The notes beneath the pieces are model-generated. The model was not told where the DNA came from, made no database searches, and was given only the letters and a program-made list of their open reading frames with translations. Position numbers and translations under genes: made by a program. This document shows positions 11,851-23,239 of a DNA stretch of 64,000 nucleotides, piece by piece; within the stretch, counting starts at the first letter, position 1; the number at the start of each line of letters is the position of its first letter. Source of the DNA: Bromus sterilis (taxonomy: Eukaryota > Streptophyta > Magnoliopsida > Poales > Poaceae); assembly GCA_950022295.1 (NCBI GenBank), contig OX465600.1, positions 295,785,782 through 295,849,781 of the forward strand, in the 5' to 3' direction.

Positions 11851-13728
11851 GAAATATAAATAATGCAAGGCTTATTTTGGAATTGTAGAGGAGTGGGAAA
11901 AAAAGGAATGGTTCCTGCATTCTTGAGATAGTCTCTGACCATTCCCTTGATTTTATTTGTTTGATGGAAACCCATAAAAACAAATATAAGGATAGTTTTA
12001 TGAGAAGATTGGATCCTAGATTTTTTTACATGGGAATTTATTCCCTCGGCTAGGAGATCAGGAGGTGTTTTATGTGGGGTTAGACATGATAAATTTGATG
12101 TGATCTCTTGGGTGTAAAGGGAAATATATTTTGCAACTTCAGTTGTTTGATATTGAGTGTAAGAAACCATGGACCTTATGTGTTGTGTATGGGGCAGCGC
12201 ATGAGGAGGATAAACAGGAGTTTTGTAGGAGTTAGCTGATTGTTGCTGCCATATTAATATGCCCTATGTGATTGGGGGGGGGGGTTAATATCCTGAGACA
12301 CTGTGAAGAGAAGAATAAAAATTGGCATAATTCCTTTTATGTTGATTTGTTTAACTCTATAATCAATACTATGAACTTAATTGAGATTCATACTAGTGGT
12401 GGCATGTATACGTGGTCCAATAATCAGTCTCACCCCACTCTTGAGAAGCTCGATAGAGTACTCATGTCTGATAGTTGGGAATGTTTGGTTCCCACTGTCA
12501 CGGTCAGGAAGCTTGTTAGAGATGTTTTTGACCATAATGCTCTGTTACTTGAGACTGACTTTGGTAAGCCCAAAAGTCCTGTTCAAAGAGAGTTTCGGTT
12601 TGAGATGAGTTGGTTGAAGAATCCTGAATTTCTCCCGTTGGTGGAAATTTTTTGGGGTGCTCCTGTGAGGGCAAACAACCCTGTTGATGTGATCAACATT
12701 AAATTGAAATGTTTTAAGATTTTTTTAAAGGATGGGGATCCCATAAATATGGTCATGAAAAAAAGAGGAAAAATGACTTAAGATAAAAACTCCAGTCCCT
12801 GGAGGCTGAGGAAGAATTGGGGTTTTTATCTTCCAATTATCTGAATAGAAAAATGGAAATCCTAGTTGAACTCAATGAGATCATGGTGAATGAGGAATTG
12901 TTCCTTTTGCAACAATCCCATGAAAGATGGTTATTGCAGGGGGACCAAAATACTGCGTACTTTCAGAAAATTGCGAATGGAAATAAGAGGAAACAAACGA
13001 TCCACTCACTCACCGCTGGTGAGGTGGTCATAGAGGGGACTTACCAGTTTCTTACCCATGCTACTGAGTTTTATAAGTCTTTGTTTGGCCCTAAAACTGG
13101 TACGTCTTTACGTCTGGATCCTGAATTATGGGGCGCAGGAGAGAAACTTAGCATGGCTGATAATGAGATATTGGATGCACCTTTTTCCAGAGAGGAAGTT
13201 AAGAGTGCTCTGTTTGCCATGAATAGCAATAGATCTCTTGGGTTAGACAATGTGCCTGCGGAGTTTTACCAGGTCCGTTGGGATATAGTCAGTAATGATA
13301 TTATGGACTTGTTTGTGGCCTTTCATGAGGGTAGCTTGGAACTCCATAGACTTAATTATGGGGTCATTACCTTGCTGCCTAAAATTACTGATGCTAAGAA
13401 AATCCAATAGTTCAGGCCGATCTGTTTATTGCGCTGCCCTTACAAGCTTATAACAAAAGTTATGGACAACAGAGTAGCTCGGTTTTCCCATATTCTGTTT
13501 AGCAGGCATCATAATACTTTTATTAAAAAAAGGAACATCATGGATGGGGTGCTAACTCTGCATGAGATTATGCACTATACTCATATAAAAAAGAGGGTTG
13601 GGATTATATTGAAACTGGATTTCGAAAAATCTTATGATAAAGTTAACTGGGGCTTTTTACTTGAATGTTTGCGCCTACGAGGTTATAGATCAAAATGGTG
13701 CAGTTGGATTGATAATATCCTCCGTGGG

Positions 13729-15373
13729 TGATGGCTTCTCGCCCCTCGTTGGTTACCCAAAGTGGAAGATTGAGATGTGGACAACAGCAAATTTCCCTCG
13801 GTGAAGATACTAAGGTTTGTCTCCAGTAGGACTCCAACAACGACAGGAAGGTGACAATGGCGCCAACAATTAGGTGCTTGACGTGGACATGCACACACAA
13901 CAGATAACTTTGCTCCCAACGAGTACAAAGAGGTTGTCAATCCCTTCGGCCTTGTTGTTTACAAAGGATCAAACACACGGGATAATAATGATAGCGATAG
14001 CAACAGAAAAGGAAATAAAGCAGAAAATAAATAGTGGGTGTAAACAGTGGTGGAAATATGGACCAGGGTCCCATGATGTTCACTAGTGATGTCTCTCTCC
14101 CAAAAGACGATAAAATAGCCATGCAAGGTAAACAAATTAGAGCTGGGCAATTGACAGGATTATGTGCGCAAACCAATGCTAACTATGCTACAAAGAAAGG
14201 AAGAGGCTCAAAAGCTTGGGCGGTACGCCAAGACAAGTAGACCGACATCCATCTGCATCTACCTACTAATCATCCACCTTGAAATATCTATCCAGAACAT
14301 CTCAATGGAAATAAGTTGTGAATCCCACCCAAAGTGCAAACTCAAAGCAACAGACAACTGCATTAAAGAACTTTGCGTAAAGTAAACAATCCTTGCACCC
14401 GCAAGTACAAGCACCGTTGTTTTCTCCCTTGTGGCAACAACACATCCCCTAGACTCATGTTTTTGTCACTCAAGCTAGTCATCAGGGGGCATGAACCCAC
14501 AATCATGCATAACGCTCCCTCTTGGAGTTACTACCTACTACTTGGCCAAAGCAATAAACAGCAACGGAGAACATGCAAGAATTACTCAAGAACATAAATA
14601 TAAAAGAGGAGAATCAAATATATTACTCAAACACAATCTGAACATAGTCTCATAATCCATCAGATCCCAGCAAACTCAGCATAGCAACAGCAGAAAGATT
14701 ACATATGTGCCTCGATCATGTAGGGCAGCTCACGAGGTCTAAACCATGAAGAACAAAGAGGGGAGGAGAACATCACATAGCTACTGATCATGGACCCATG
14801 GTCCAAGGTGGACTACTCATGGTTCGTTCGGGAAGCATCCATGGTGGTGGAGAAGCTCCCGGAGGTGGTTCCTCCCTCCAGCAGGGTGCCGGGAAGAGGG
14901 CTCCTAGTGCTCCCGATCTTGGAAGCGTTGCGGCGGCGGAACAGAGGAGAGATCGCGAAAAAGGGTTCTGTCCTCGAGGGTTTCGGGACGGGAGAGATAT
15001 ATGGGCGAATGGGGGCAGCCAGAGGTGGACCAGGGCCCCCAGGCGCCCCCCTGGCGCGGCCTAGGGGGTGGCCGCGCCAGGTGGCCGCCTGGGCCACCTC
15101 TGGCTCCCCTCTTGCCCCACTTTGGCTCTTCCTGAAGCTTCATGTACGCTGATTTTTCCTATATTTTTCCCGGAATTGTTCTGGCACTTTAAGTAATGGG
15201 AAAACCTGAAATACAAAAACAGCAGAAAACAGGAACTGACACTGGGGTGCACTGAGTTAATAGGTTAGTCCAAATATGATCAAAAGTGTATGGAAGTGCA
15301 TCAATATCATAGCAATATCACACAAAAGATGCATGGAGCAAGAAGAAATTATAGATACGTTTTGGACGTATCA
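13729..15373 (-). repeat. 3' LTR of the Athila-like element (1645 bp)
   Basis: Begins tgatggcttctcgcccc and ends ttttggacgtatca on the plus strand. It matches 19825-21429 along its whole length with small indels, for example an insertion near 15075-15090 absent from the other copy. It is the 3' LTR because the element reads on the minus strand. Confidence 0.9.
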
Positions 15374-18290
15374 ACATCCCCAAGCTTCATTCCTGCTCAT
15401 CCTCGAGTAGGTAAATGATAACAAGCATAATTTATGTGGTGACATGCTACCAACCATATAAGAACATTTAAGTAAAGCAATCAAGGCATGTAATTCAATT
15501 CAAGTCATAACAAGAAAGAGTCTATATTAGCATTGAAACAAGCAACATAAGAACATAAAGGTGCAAGAGCTCTCGCTGTCCGTGACTCGAATGTCTCCAA
15601 ATGGTGTTTGCGTGCAAGAAAGGGGATAGAGATATACGAGAGAGTAAAACATAGTTTTTATTGTTGAGAACTTAATCTACAAAAGTTTCACACTTGGTCT
15701 TCTTTGGAATCTTATCTTGACTCATCCCCAGACCACTAGCCAGGTACAAGTCAAAATGATCCACTCTCTTTCGATATTTTGAGCACTCATGCAATGGATG
15801 AGCGTAAGCAAGAAGGTTGACACTTAGGATGGCAAAGAGAGAAAAATGATGGAGGAGGAAGAAAAAAAAGGTGTGAAAGGCTCACATCAATGAGGACAAT
15901 CATAGGCGAGAAAGCCAAATGATAGATATGATGTGAGGAGTAGGGATTGCCATGCAACGGATGCACATATGAGCTAAGGTAAGATCTCCAATGGAACTAG
16001 TGGGGGTGCATCCAACTTGCTTGCTCAAGAAGACCTAGAGCTCATTTGAGGAGGCTCATCGTTGGAATATACAAGCCAAGTTCTATAGTATGAAGGTCCC
16101 CACATAGCTATATGCATGAATGGTAATCTCTATGGAGTACAAGATATAAGATGGAGTACGAGTGTGGATCTCTCAAAAGGAATAGTAGTGTGCCCCTTCT
16201 CTCTTTTTATATTTTTTCTCTTTTTTCTATTTTTTTGTACTTTTTTGGTGGCCTCAATGGCTCTTTCTATTTAACTCTCATTTGTCCTCTTTGGGATCTT
16301 TTGATTTTGTCCTCTTTGGGATCTTTTCCCCACTTTAGTGGCAACACTCTATATATTACAAGAAGTATATAAGATCTTTCACACTTGACAAAAGTACTCT
16401 ACATAAAGAAAATGAAACTATCATGAAGTATGCAAATGTATGCCTCGGCCAGTGTAGCAGGATATGCAATGATACTAGCGCGTCATGTAGCAATGATTAG
16501 GGCAAGGCCCAACTAGCATGCAGCTCATCAATCAAGCAAAAGCATGTATGACATGAAGATCAAGTCATGAGAAAGTGGATGTTGCATGGCAATGTATCTC
16601 GGAAAGGCTATGGAAATGCCTTGATAGGTAGGTATGGCAGCTGTTTTGAGGAAGGACATAATGAGGCTTATGATGACAGAGCGTATCGTGCCAAAGATTT
16701 GGATGCACCGGCGAAGTATGCGCCAACTCTCGAGGTGAGAAAGGGCAATGCACGGTACCGAAGAGGCTAGAAAAATATGGCTAGGTGGAAGTGTCAACTT
16801 TCGAATACTCACATTAGTCCGAAGAACTCATGCACTTATTATCGGCAACTCTCAATCTAATTAGGAGGTTCACAAAGAGACAAGTACCCCGAGGAGGAGT
16901 GTATGGGGGTTTGGTTATCCTTGCGCATCCTCGACTCATGATACGTGAGTGTACTCTAATATTTGATCCCTCCAAAGATTGGTGATCCATCTAGTAGCTA
17001 AATTTCTCAACTAATTTTGTAGGTTTTTCAAAAATAAACATGGATTGCCCAAAATACGACATCTATCACTAATAGGCTAAAACTCTTGACACCAAAAGTT
17101 CAAACATTACTCATGGCAATACCTCAAAACTATTGCATGTTACTACTACAATTGAATAGTAACCTCAATTACCTACTTCAGGTCAAGACACAAAACTCAG
17201 TGCAACAGGCAAACTCTCTAAACAAGATAGACATGAAAACTCAAGAAAGTTCCAGCAACGAACTAAACAAAAGCTCTTAAAAAGATAAGCATGAAAACTA
17301 AGAGCTAAACATGACAGCAGCTACGAAAAAGATAAAGAACACACACAGCAAAGATAAGCATGAAAATCCTATGTTGTGTTCTAGGGTGAAGTGGAGCGTG
17401 TTTCTCTACCACACAAAGAAAGCTAGGTTCTAACTTGTTATGAACAGCAAGCAAAGCTAAAGAAAACTAAAAAGGAAATAAAGAGAAAGACGCTCCAAGC
17501 ATAGCACATAATGCATGACGTGATAAAATATAGTGGAACGAAAGACGGACTGGTAATTGTTGATGGAGAAGGGGATGCATGGGGGCATCCCCAAGCTTAG
17601 ATGCTTGAGTCTTCTTGAATATTTCTTGGGGGTGCACGGGGGAATCCCCAAGCTTGAGCGTTTGACCCTCCTGAATCTTCTTTTATCATCTTCCCTCGCA
17701 CACTTGAGAACTCCCTTCATACAAAACTCATCATAATCTGATTAGCGAGGTTAGTACCCACAATAAAATAACTTTTCTCTACTAGAAATAAGGATATTCT
17801 TGAAGAGCTACCGTTTCTCAAGATCGCCAAAAAGTTTTTGCAAAGAAAATGCAAGCTTAAGGTTTTCAAAACGAAGAAAAGGCAAAACAGGACAGAATCT
17901 GTGAAAAATAGACCAGCAGGTAGTAAATAATTTTTTTGGGGCACTTCTGCAACTCAAATCAAAAAACTCAGAACAGACGCTCAAAAGCCAATTATATAGA
18001 GCACTCTTTCAAATAAATTCAGATCAAAAAGATGATCTGGTGGTTTTATTCGATTTTTTCTGTCCAAGAACAGAATCTGTTTTCTGGACAACACGTCACA
18101 ACTGTTGAACTTTCTTGCAATCGGAGTCTAAACTTGGCACAAAGCTGAAAAGTAAAGATACAATGATGTTGCTACTGTAGTAACAAACATCAAGACACAA
18201 CAAAAGCAAAATAAACCTAATTCGTTGTGGGCTGCCTCCCAAAAGAGCTTTCTTTTATGCCTTTAAGCTAGGCATGATGTAGAAAGAGAA
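15374..18290. other. Non-coding internal region of the Athila-like element
   Basis: About 2.9 kb between the end of the Gag-PR frame and the 3' LTR. It holds no pol domain in any frame that I can recognise. Landmarks are two 'ccccaagctt' blocks at about 17586-17600 and 17645-17660 inside a half-conserved repeat, and T-rich tracts near 16200-16260. Part of it (about 17550-18190) is repeated at 26523-26602 plus 40430-41036. Confidence 0.7.
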
Positions 18291-19683
18291 AATCAAGTTT
18301 TATCAAGAGTAAGAGAATAGCTAGCCCGTGTAACGGACTCAAAAGGTAACTTAATATTCTTTCTAGGGAAGTGTTCCATCCATTTCTTGAGAGGGTATTG
18401 GAATTTTATATTCCCTTCTTTCATATCAATGACAGCACCAACGGTGCGAAGAAAAGGGCGTCCCAAAATAATTGGTCATGATGGTTCACATCCAATGTCC
18501 ATAATAGTAAAATCAACGGGAACATAATTGTCATTGACAATGATAAGAACATCATCGATCTTCCCCAAAGGTTTCTTTACGGAAGAGTCAACAAGACGAA
18601 CACCAAAAGAACAAGGATCAAAAGGTTTCAATTCAAACATATCATACATTCTTTTGGGCATAACAGAGGTACTAGCTCCAACATCACATAAAGCATAGCA
18701 AGAGAAGTTATTCAACTTAATTTTAATCATAGGATCCCAACTATATTCTAGCTTTCTAGGTATGGAGGCTTCTACCCTAAGCTTCTCCTCCCTAGCTTTA
18801 ATGAGAGCATTAGTGATATGCTCCGTGAAGGCAAGATTAAGTGTGCTAGTGTGGGGGTCTCTAGACATCTTGTGAAGGAAACGAATAACTTCAGAAAGGG
18901 TGCAATTATTGAACATTTCTTGAGATTGCTTGGTAAATAGAGACATAATCAAGTCCACTTTTTCAATTAGGGAGGAGATCTCCTCGACAGAGTTTACCTT
19001 CCTACCTGTTGGAGCTCTTTCGGTGTGCCATTGGGAATAGTTGGTCATCATCTCATCGAGTAGTTTTGTGTCAGCACCAAGCGTTGTTGACATAAAGGTT
19101 CCTCCCGCGGCCGAATCTAGCAAGTTTCGCGAGGTAAAGTTCAAGCCTGCATAAAAATTTGGATAACCATCCAAGTAGTCAAACCATGCGTAGGGCAATT
19201 CTTAACAAGAGATTTCATGTGTTCCCAAGCTTGGGCAATGTGCTCATTATCCAATTGCTTAAAATTCATAACATTACTCCTCAATTGGATAATCTTAGCC
19301 GGGGGGTATTACTTCCCAATAAAAGCATCCTTGCACTTATCCCAAGAATCTATGCTATTCCTAGGCAAGGATTGAAACCAGATTTTAGCTCCTCCTCTCA
19401 AGGACAAAGGAAAAAGCTTAAGCTTAACAATATCACCATCTACTTCTTTGTACTTTTGCATATCACAGAGCTCAACAAAATTATTTAAGTGCAAAGCGGC
19501 GTCATCTCCAGCACCGGAGAATTGATCTTTCATAACAAGGTTCAGCAAAGCAGGTTTAATCGCATAAGAAGGTGCTGAAGTGGCAGGTGGAGCAATAGGA
19601 GTGCAGGTAAAGTCACTGTTGTTATGACCAGTGAAGTCACACAACTTGGTGTTCTCGGTGGAACCCATAGCAGCAGCAAGCAA
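18291..19683 (-). pseudogene. Gag-protease of the Athila-like element
   Basis: From 19683 on the minus strand the protein begins with an MLAAAMGSTENTKLCDF-type N-terminus, then Gag blocks with a tryptophan motif (GGAKIWFQSLP), an in-frame stop after AFIGK near 19308, and continuation QLRSNVMNFKQLDNEHIAQA. A frame change near 19200 leads into FYAGLNFTSRNLLDSAAGG. The retropepsin follows: CDVGASTSVMPKRMYD carries the active-site D-x-G-A-S motif of Athila/Ogre-type proteases. A second in-frame stop at 18476-18478 precedes ILGRPFLRTVGAVIDMKEGN, and the frame closes at about 18291. Gag forms the particle and the protease would cleave it. No reverse transcriptase follows. Two stops plus one shift make this copy inactive. 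Confidence 0.82.
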
Positions 19684-19789
19684 GGTAACTTTTTTTTGAT
19701 AAGGGACACTAAAGCAAAAACTGAAAGGTAAACTAACAAGACTAAAAAGAAAAGATAAAAGATAGTGTGCAACTCCTCTATCTTGAAGA

Positions 19790-19816
19790 GTGGAGTCCCC
19801 GGCAACGGCGCCAGAA
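19790..19816 (-). other. Primer-binding site, tRNA-Asp type
   Basis: On the minus strand, eight to ten bases after the 5' LTR, the sequence TGGCGCCGTTGCCGGGGA is complementary to the 3' end of plant tRNA-Asp, the usual primer of Athila/Tat lineages. It lies at about 19796-19815. Confidence 0.8.
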
Positions 19817-19824
19817 ATTATCTT

Positions 19825-21429
19825 TGATGGCTTCTCGCCCCTCGTTGGTTACCCAAAGTGGAAGGTTGAGATGTAGACAACAGCAAATATCCCTCGGTGA
19901 AGATACCAAGGTTTGTCTCCAGTAGGACTCCGACAACGACAGGAAGGTGACAACGGCTCCAGCAATTAGGCGGTTGACGTGGACCTGCACACACAACAGA
20001 TAACTTTGCTCCCAACAAGTACAGAGAGGTTGCCAATCCCTCCGGCCTTGTTGTTTACAAAGGATCAAATGCACGGGATAATAATGATAGCGATAGCAAC
20101 AGAAAAGGAAATAAAGCAGAAAATAAATAGTGGGTGTAAACAGTGGTGGAAATATGGACCAGGGTCCCATGATGTTCACTAGTGATGTCTCTCTCCCAAA
20201 AGACGATAAAATAGCCATGCAAGGTAAATAAATTACAGCTGGGCAATTGACAGGATTATGTGCGCAAACCAATGCTAACTATGCTACAAAGAAAGGAAGA
20301 GGCTCAAAAGCTTGGGAGGTACGCCAAGACAAGTAGACCGAAATCCATTTGCATCTACCTACTAATCATCCACCTTGAGATATCTATCCAGAACATCTCG
20401 CTGGTATTAAGTTGTGAATCCCACCCAAAGTGTAAACTCAAATCAACAGACAACTGCATTAAAGAACTTTGCGTAAAGTAAACAATCCTTGCACCCGCAA
20501 GTACAAGCACCGTTGTTTTCTCCCTTGTGGCAACAACACATCCCCTAGACTCATGTTTCTGTCACTCAAGCTAGTCATCAGGGGGCATGAACCCACAATC
20601 ATGCATAGCGCTCCCTCTTGGAGTTACTACCTACTACTTGGCCAAAGCAATAAACAGCAACGGAGAACATGCACTAAAGAACATAAATATAAAAGAGGAG
20701 AATCAAATATATTACTCAAACACAATCTGTAGTCTCATAATCCATCAGATCCCAGCAAACTCAGCATAGCAACAACAGAAAGATTACATATGTGCCTCGA
20801 TCATGTAGGGCAGCTCACGAGGTCTAAACCATGAAGAACAAAGAGGGGAAGAGAACATCACATCGCTACTGATCATGGACCCATGGTCCAAGGTGGACTA
20901 CTCACGGTTCGTCCGAGAAGCATCCATGGTGGTGGAGAAGCTCCCAGAGGTGGTTCCTCCCTCCGGCAGGGTGCCGAGAAGAGGGCTCCTGGTGCTCCCG
21001 ATCTTGGAAGCGTTGTGGCGGAACAGAGGAGAGATCGTGAAAAAGGGTTCTGTCCTCGAGGGTTTCGGGATGAGAGAGATATATAGGCGAAGGGGGGCAG
21101 CCAGAGGTGGACCAGGGGCCCCAGGCGCCCCCCTGGCGCGGCCTAGGGGGTGGCCGCCTGGGCCACCCCTGGCTCCCCTCTGGCCCCACTTTGGCTCTTC
21201 CCGAAGCTTCCTGTACGCGGATTTTTCCTATATTTTCCCGGAATTTTTCTGGCACTTAAGTAATGGGAAAACTTGAAATACAAAAACAGAAGAAAACATG
21301 AACTGGCACTGGGGTGCACTTTGTTAATAGGTTAGTCCAAATATGATCAGAAGTGTATGGAAGTGCATCAATATCACACAAAAGATGCATGGAGCAAGCA
21401 GAAATTGTAGATGCGTTTTGGATGTATTA
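19825..21429 (-). repeat. 5' LTR of the Athila-like element (1605 bp)
   Basis: Partner of 13729-15373. On the minus strand it starts TAATACATCC, mutated from the TGATACGTCC of its partner, and ends ...GCCATCA next to the tRNA-Asp primer site. The changed terminal base (TG to TA) would by itself hinder integration. Confidence 0.88.
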
Positions 21430-21923
21430 GTGGGGGTATTGTATGTGTTAAGCTCAATAATAAGGTGGGAGATTATTTTCAAAGCCACAAAGGTGTTCGA
21501 CAGGGTGACCCGTTGTCTCCTTTCTTATTCAACATTGTGGAAGAATGCCTAAGAAAAATGGTTAGACTAGCTCAAGAAAATGGTTTGCTAGTTGGGTTAG
21601 CCCCTGATCTGATCCCTGCGGGAGTGGCCATTCTGCAATATGCAGATGACACTGGTTTGTGTATTGATCATGGTCCCGTAAAAGATTTAAATTTGAAATT
21701 GTTGTTGTACCTATTTGAGATGATGTCGGGACTTAAGATTAACTTTCAGAAAAGTGAGATTCTCTTTGTAGGGGGGATGATTCCATCCTCCAGGAATATT
21801 CTGATATTTTCAACTGTCAAATAGGGCATTTCCCTACACGATACTTGGGTGTCCCAGTTGGATACTCGAGGTTAAAAGGTGTGAATTGGGACCTGTTAGA
21901 GGCGAAGTTTGTACGCAAATGTG

Positions 21924-23239
21924 TGTTTGAGATATGCCCTAGAGGCAATCATGTTATGATGTTATCTCCTTATGTATTCATAAGTTATTTGTATTGTCCT
22001 TGAACATCATCACTGATATGTATCAATAAGTATGTGACTTGTTTGTGAGACTATATATATTCTATGATGATTGTTATAATGGTACCTAGTTGATAAGGTT
22101 ATGTGAACACATATCCTTGACTAGTATATGATTCGGTTGATGACTATGTTTCACAAGTCATGCGCATGGAGATACTACCGATAGTATGGACTTAGTGATG
22201 GGATCACTGAGTTGGACAGAGACCCACTTTGAGACGCAACTAGATATTGTCATCTGTTAGTCTCAATACAATGTTTATGCTATGTCCTAGACCTGAGGTC
22301 CTCGCATGTTCTCAGGATGAGGAATGACTAACTTAGGGACTATCAAACGCTACACCGTAACTGGGTAGTTATATTGGTAGCTTATGGGTGAATCATGATA
22401 CATGCTGCGAGACATGGTTGATCAAGATGGGATTTGCCCCTCCACATTGGAGAGGTATTCTCTAGGCCCACTTGAGTGATAAAGATTTAGAAAGCATGGC
22501 CATGCGACATGGTTTAAGTGTTAACCCGGTTCAGGGATCTATATCACGGTTTCGAGAAGAGAGGTCAAGCTCTCACAAGGGTGACAAGTACTCGCCTTGA
22601 GCTTGACAACATATATCGTGAGGCAAAAGGAATGTTGCATATGACACTTTGTAATGGTTCGTCTTATGACTTTACGCATATATGGGAGCCAACACGTTCT
22701 GCTAGGAACCGCTACCGACTATCGAACCAGATGTGATCCGGGTCCTATCCATGTACACGTGAACCTATAGGGTCGCGCGCTTAAGTGGAAAGGAGCCCAT
22801 TCAGATGTGATCCGAATGGAATATGGATGGAGGGTCCGGATTGCCTTAAGGGTTGAGGCCATTCCACGGCCGCCTATATAAGGGCTAGGGCGAACCCCGA
22901 AGGTGGACAAGTCAGACCACAACCCTAGCCGCCATTCCACCTCCAGGCCGAGCTGTCAGACCTAACAGTTTGCCTCCCTACGCTCCTCCCTGTATGTGTG
23001 CTTCCCTTGGAGGCGCCGCACCTGCGGTGCTTGGACGAACTATTCGCGGGATCGGATCGCGGGACTCCGTTCGAGGGATCGGTATGAAGGATCGGTTCGA
23101 GGGATTCGAGGAGCAGCCGCAAACGCGCATCGCCAACTCTCCTTCCGCTGCCTTGACTGCGCGTCTAGTGGTAATCCCTTATCACGTAGTTCATCTCCAG
23201 TAGAAGTGATCTTGGTTGTGCGTACCGTGTGCCCCAACA
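21924..23239 (+). mobile_element. Solo copia LTR (BARE/Angela-related), 1316 bp
   Basis: Starts TGTTTGAGATATGCCCTAGA and ends GTGCCCCAACA, the form of Triticeae BARE/Angela/WIS LTRs. It is flanked by the perfect duplication ATGTG at 21919-21923 and 23240-23244. No internal retrotransposon sequence remains, so it is a solo LTR left by recombination between two LTRs. It interrupts the LINE ORF2 downstream of the YADD motif. Confidence 0.9.
22873..22884 (+). promoter_or_regulatory. TATA box of the solo copia LTR
   Basis: CTATATAAGG lies about two-thirds of the way into the LTR after a GC-rich stretch, the expected place for the U3 promoter. The longer copia LTR at 47425-49230 has the same CTATATAAGG at about 48657-48666. 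Confidence 0.65.

Larger units (their letters stand above)
13729..21429 (-). mobile_element. Non-autonomous Athila/Tat-like gypsy element, Gag-PR only
   Basis: A complete 7701-bp LTR element in minus orientation. In that orientation both LTRs belong to the TGATACGTC... type, and GTGGG flanks it. Next to the 5' LTR (minus sense) is a primer-binding site complementary to tRNA-Asp, and a purine-rich AAGCTTGGGGATG tract precedes the 3' LTR. The only coding remnants are Gag and a retropepsin; reverse transcriptase, RNase H and integrase are absent from the remaining ~2.9 kb of internal DNA. It would depend on a relative for replication. The host sequence is a LINE, so this insertion is younger than the LINE. 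Confidence 0.88.
13724..21434. repeat. Target-site duplication GTGGG of the Athila-like element
   Basis: GTGGG at 13724-13728 and again at 21430-21434 brackets the 7701-bp element exactly. Removing the element and one copy rejoins the LINE reverse transcriptase between the DNILRG block and the downstream VCVKLNNKVGDYF block. Confidence 0.9.

Noticed and set aside
14790..15152. Open frames of 80-130 codons in the Athila-like LTRs (also 20875-21276)
   Set aside because: They sit in a GC-rich part of a non-coding LTR, overlap on three frames and are disrupted differently in the two copies.
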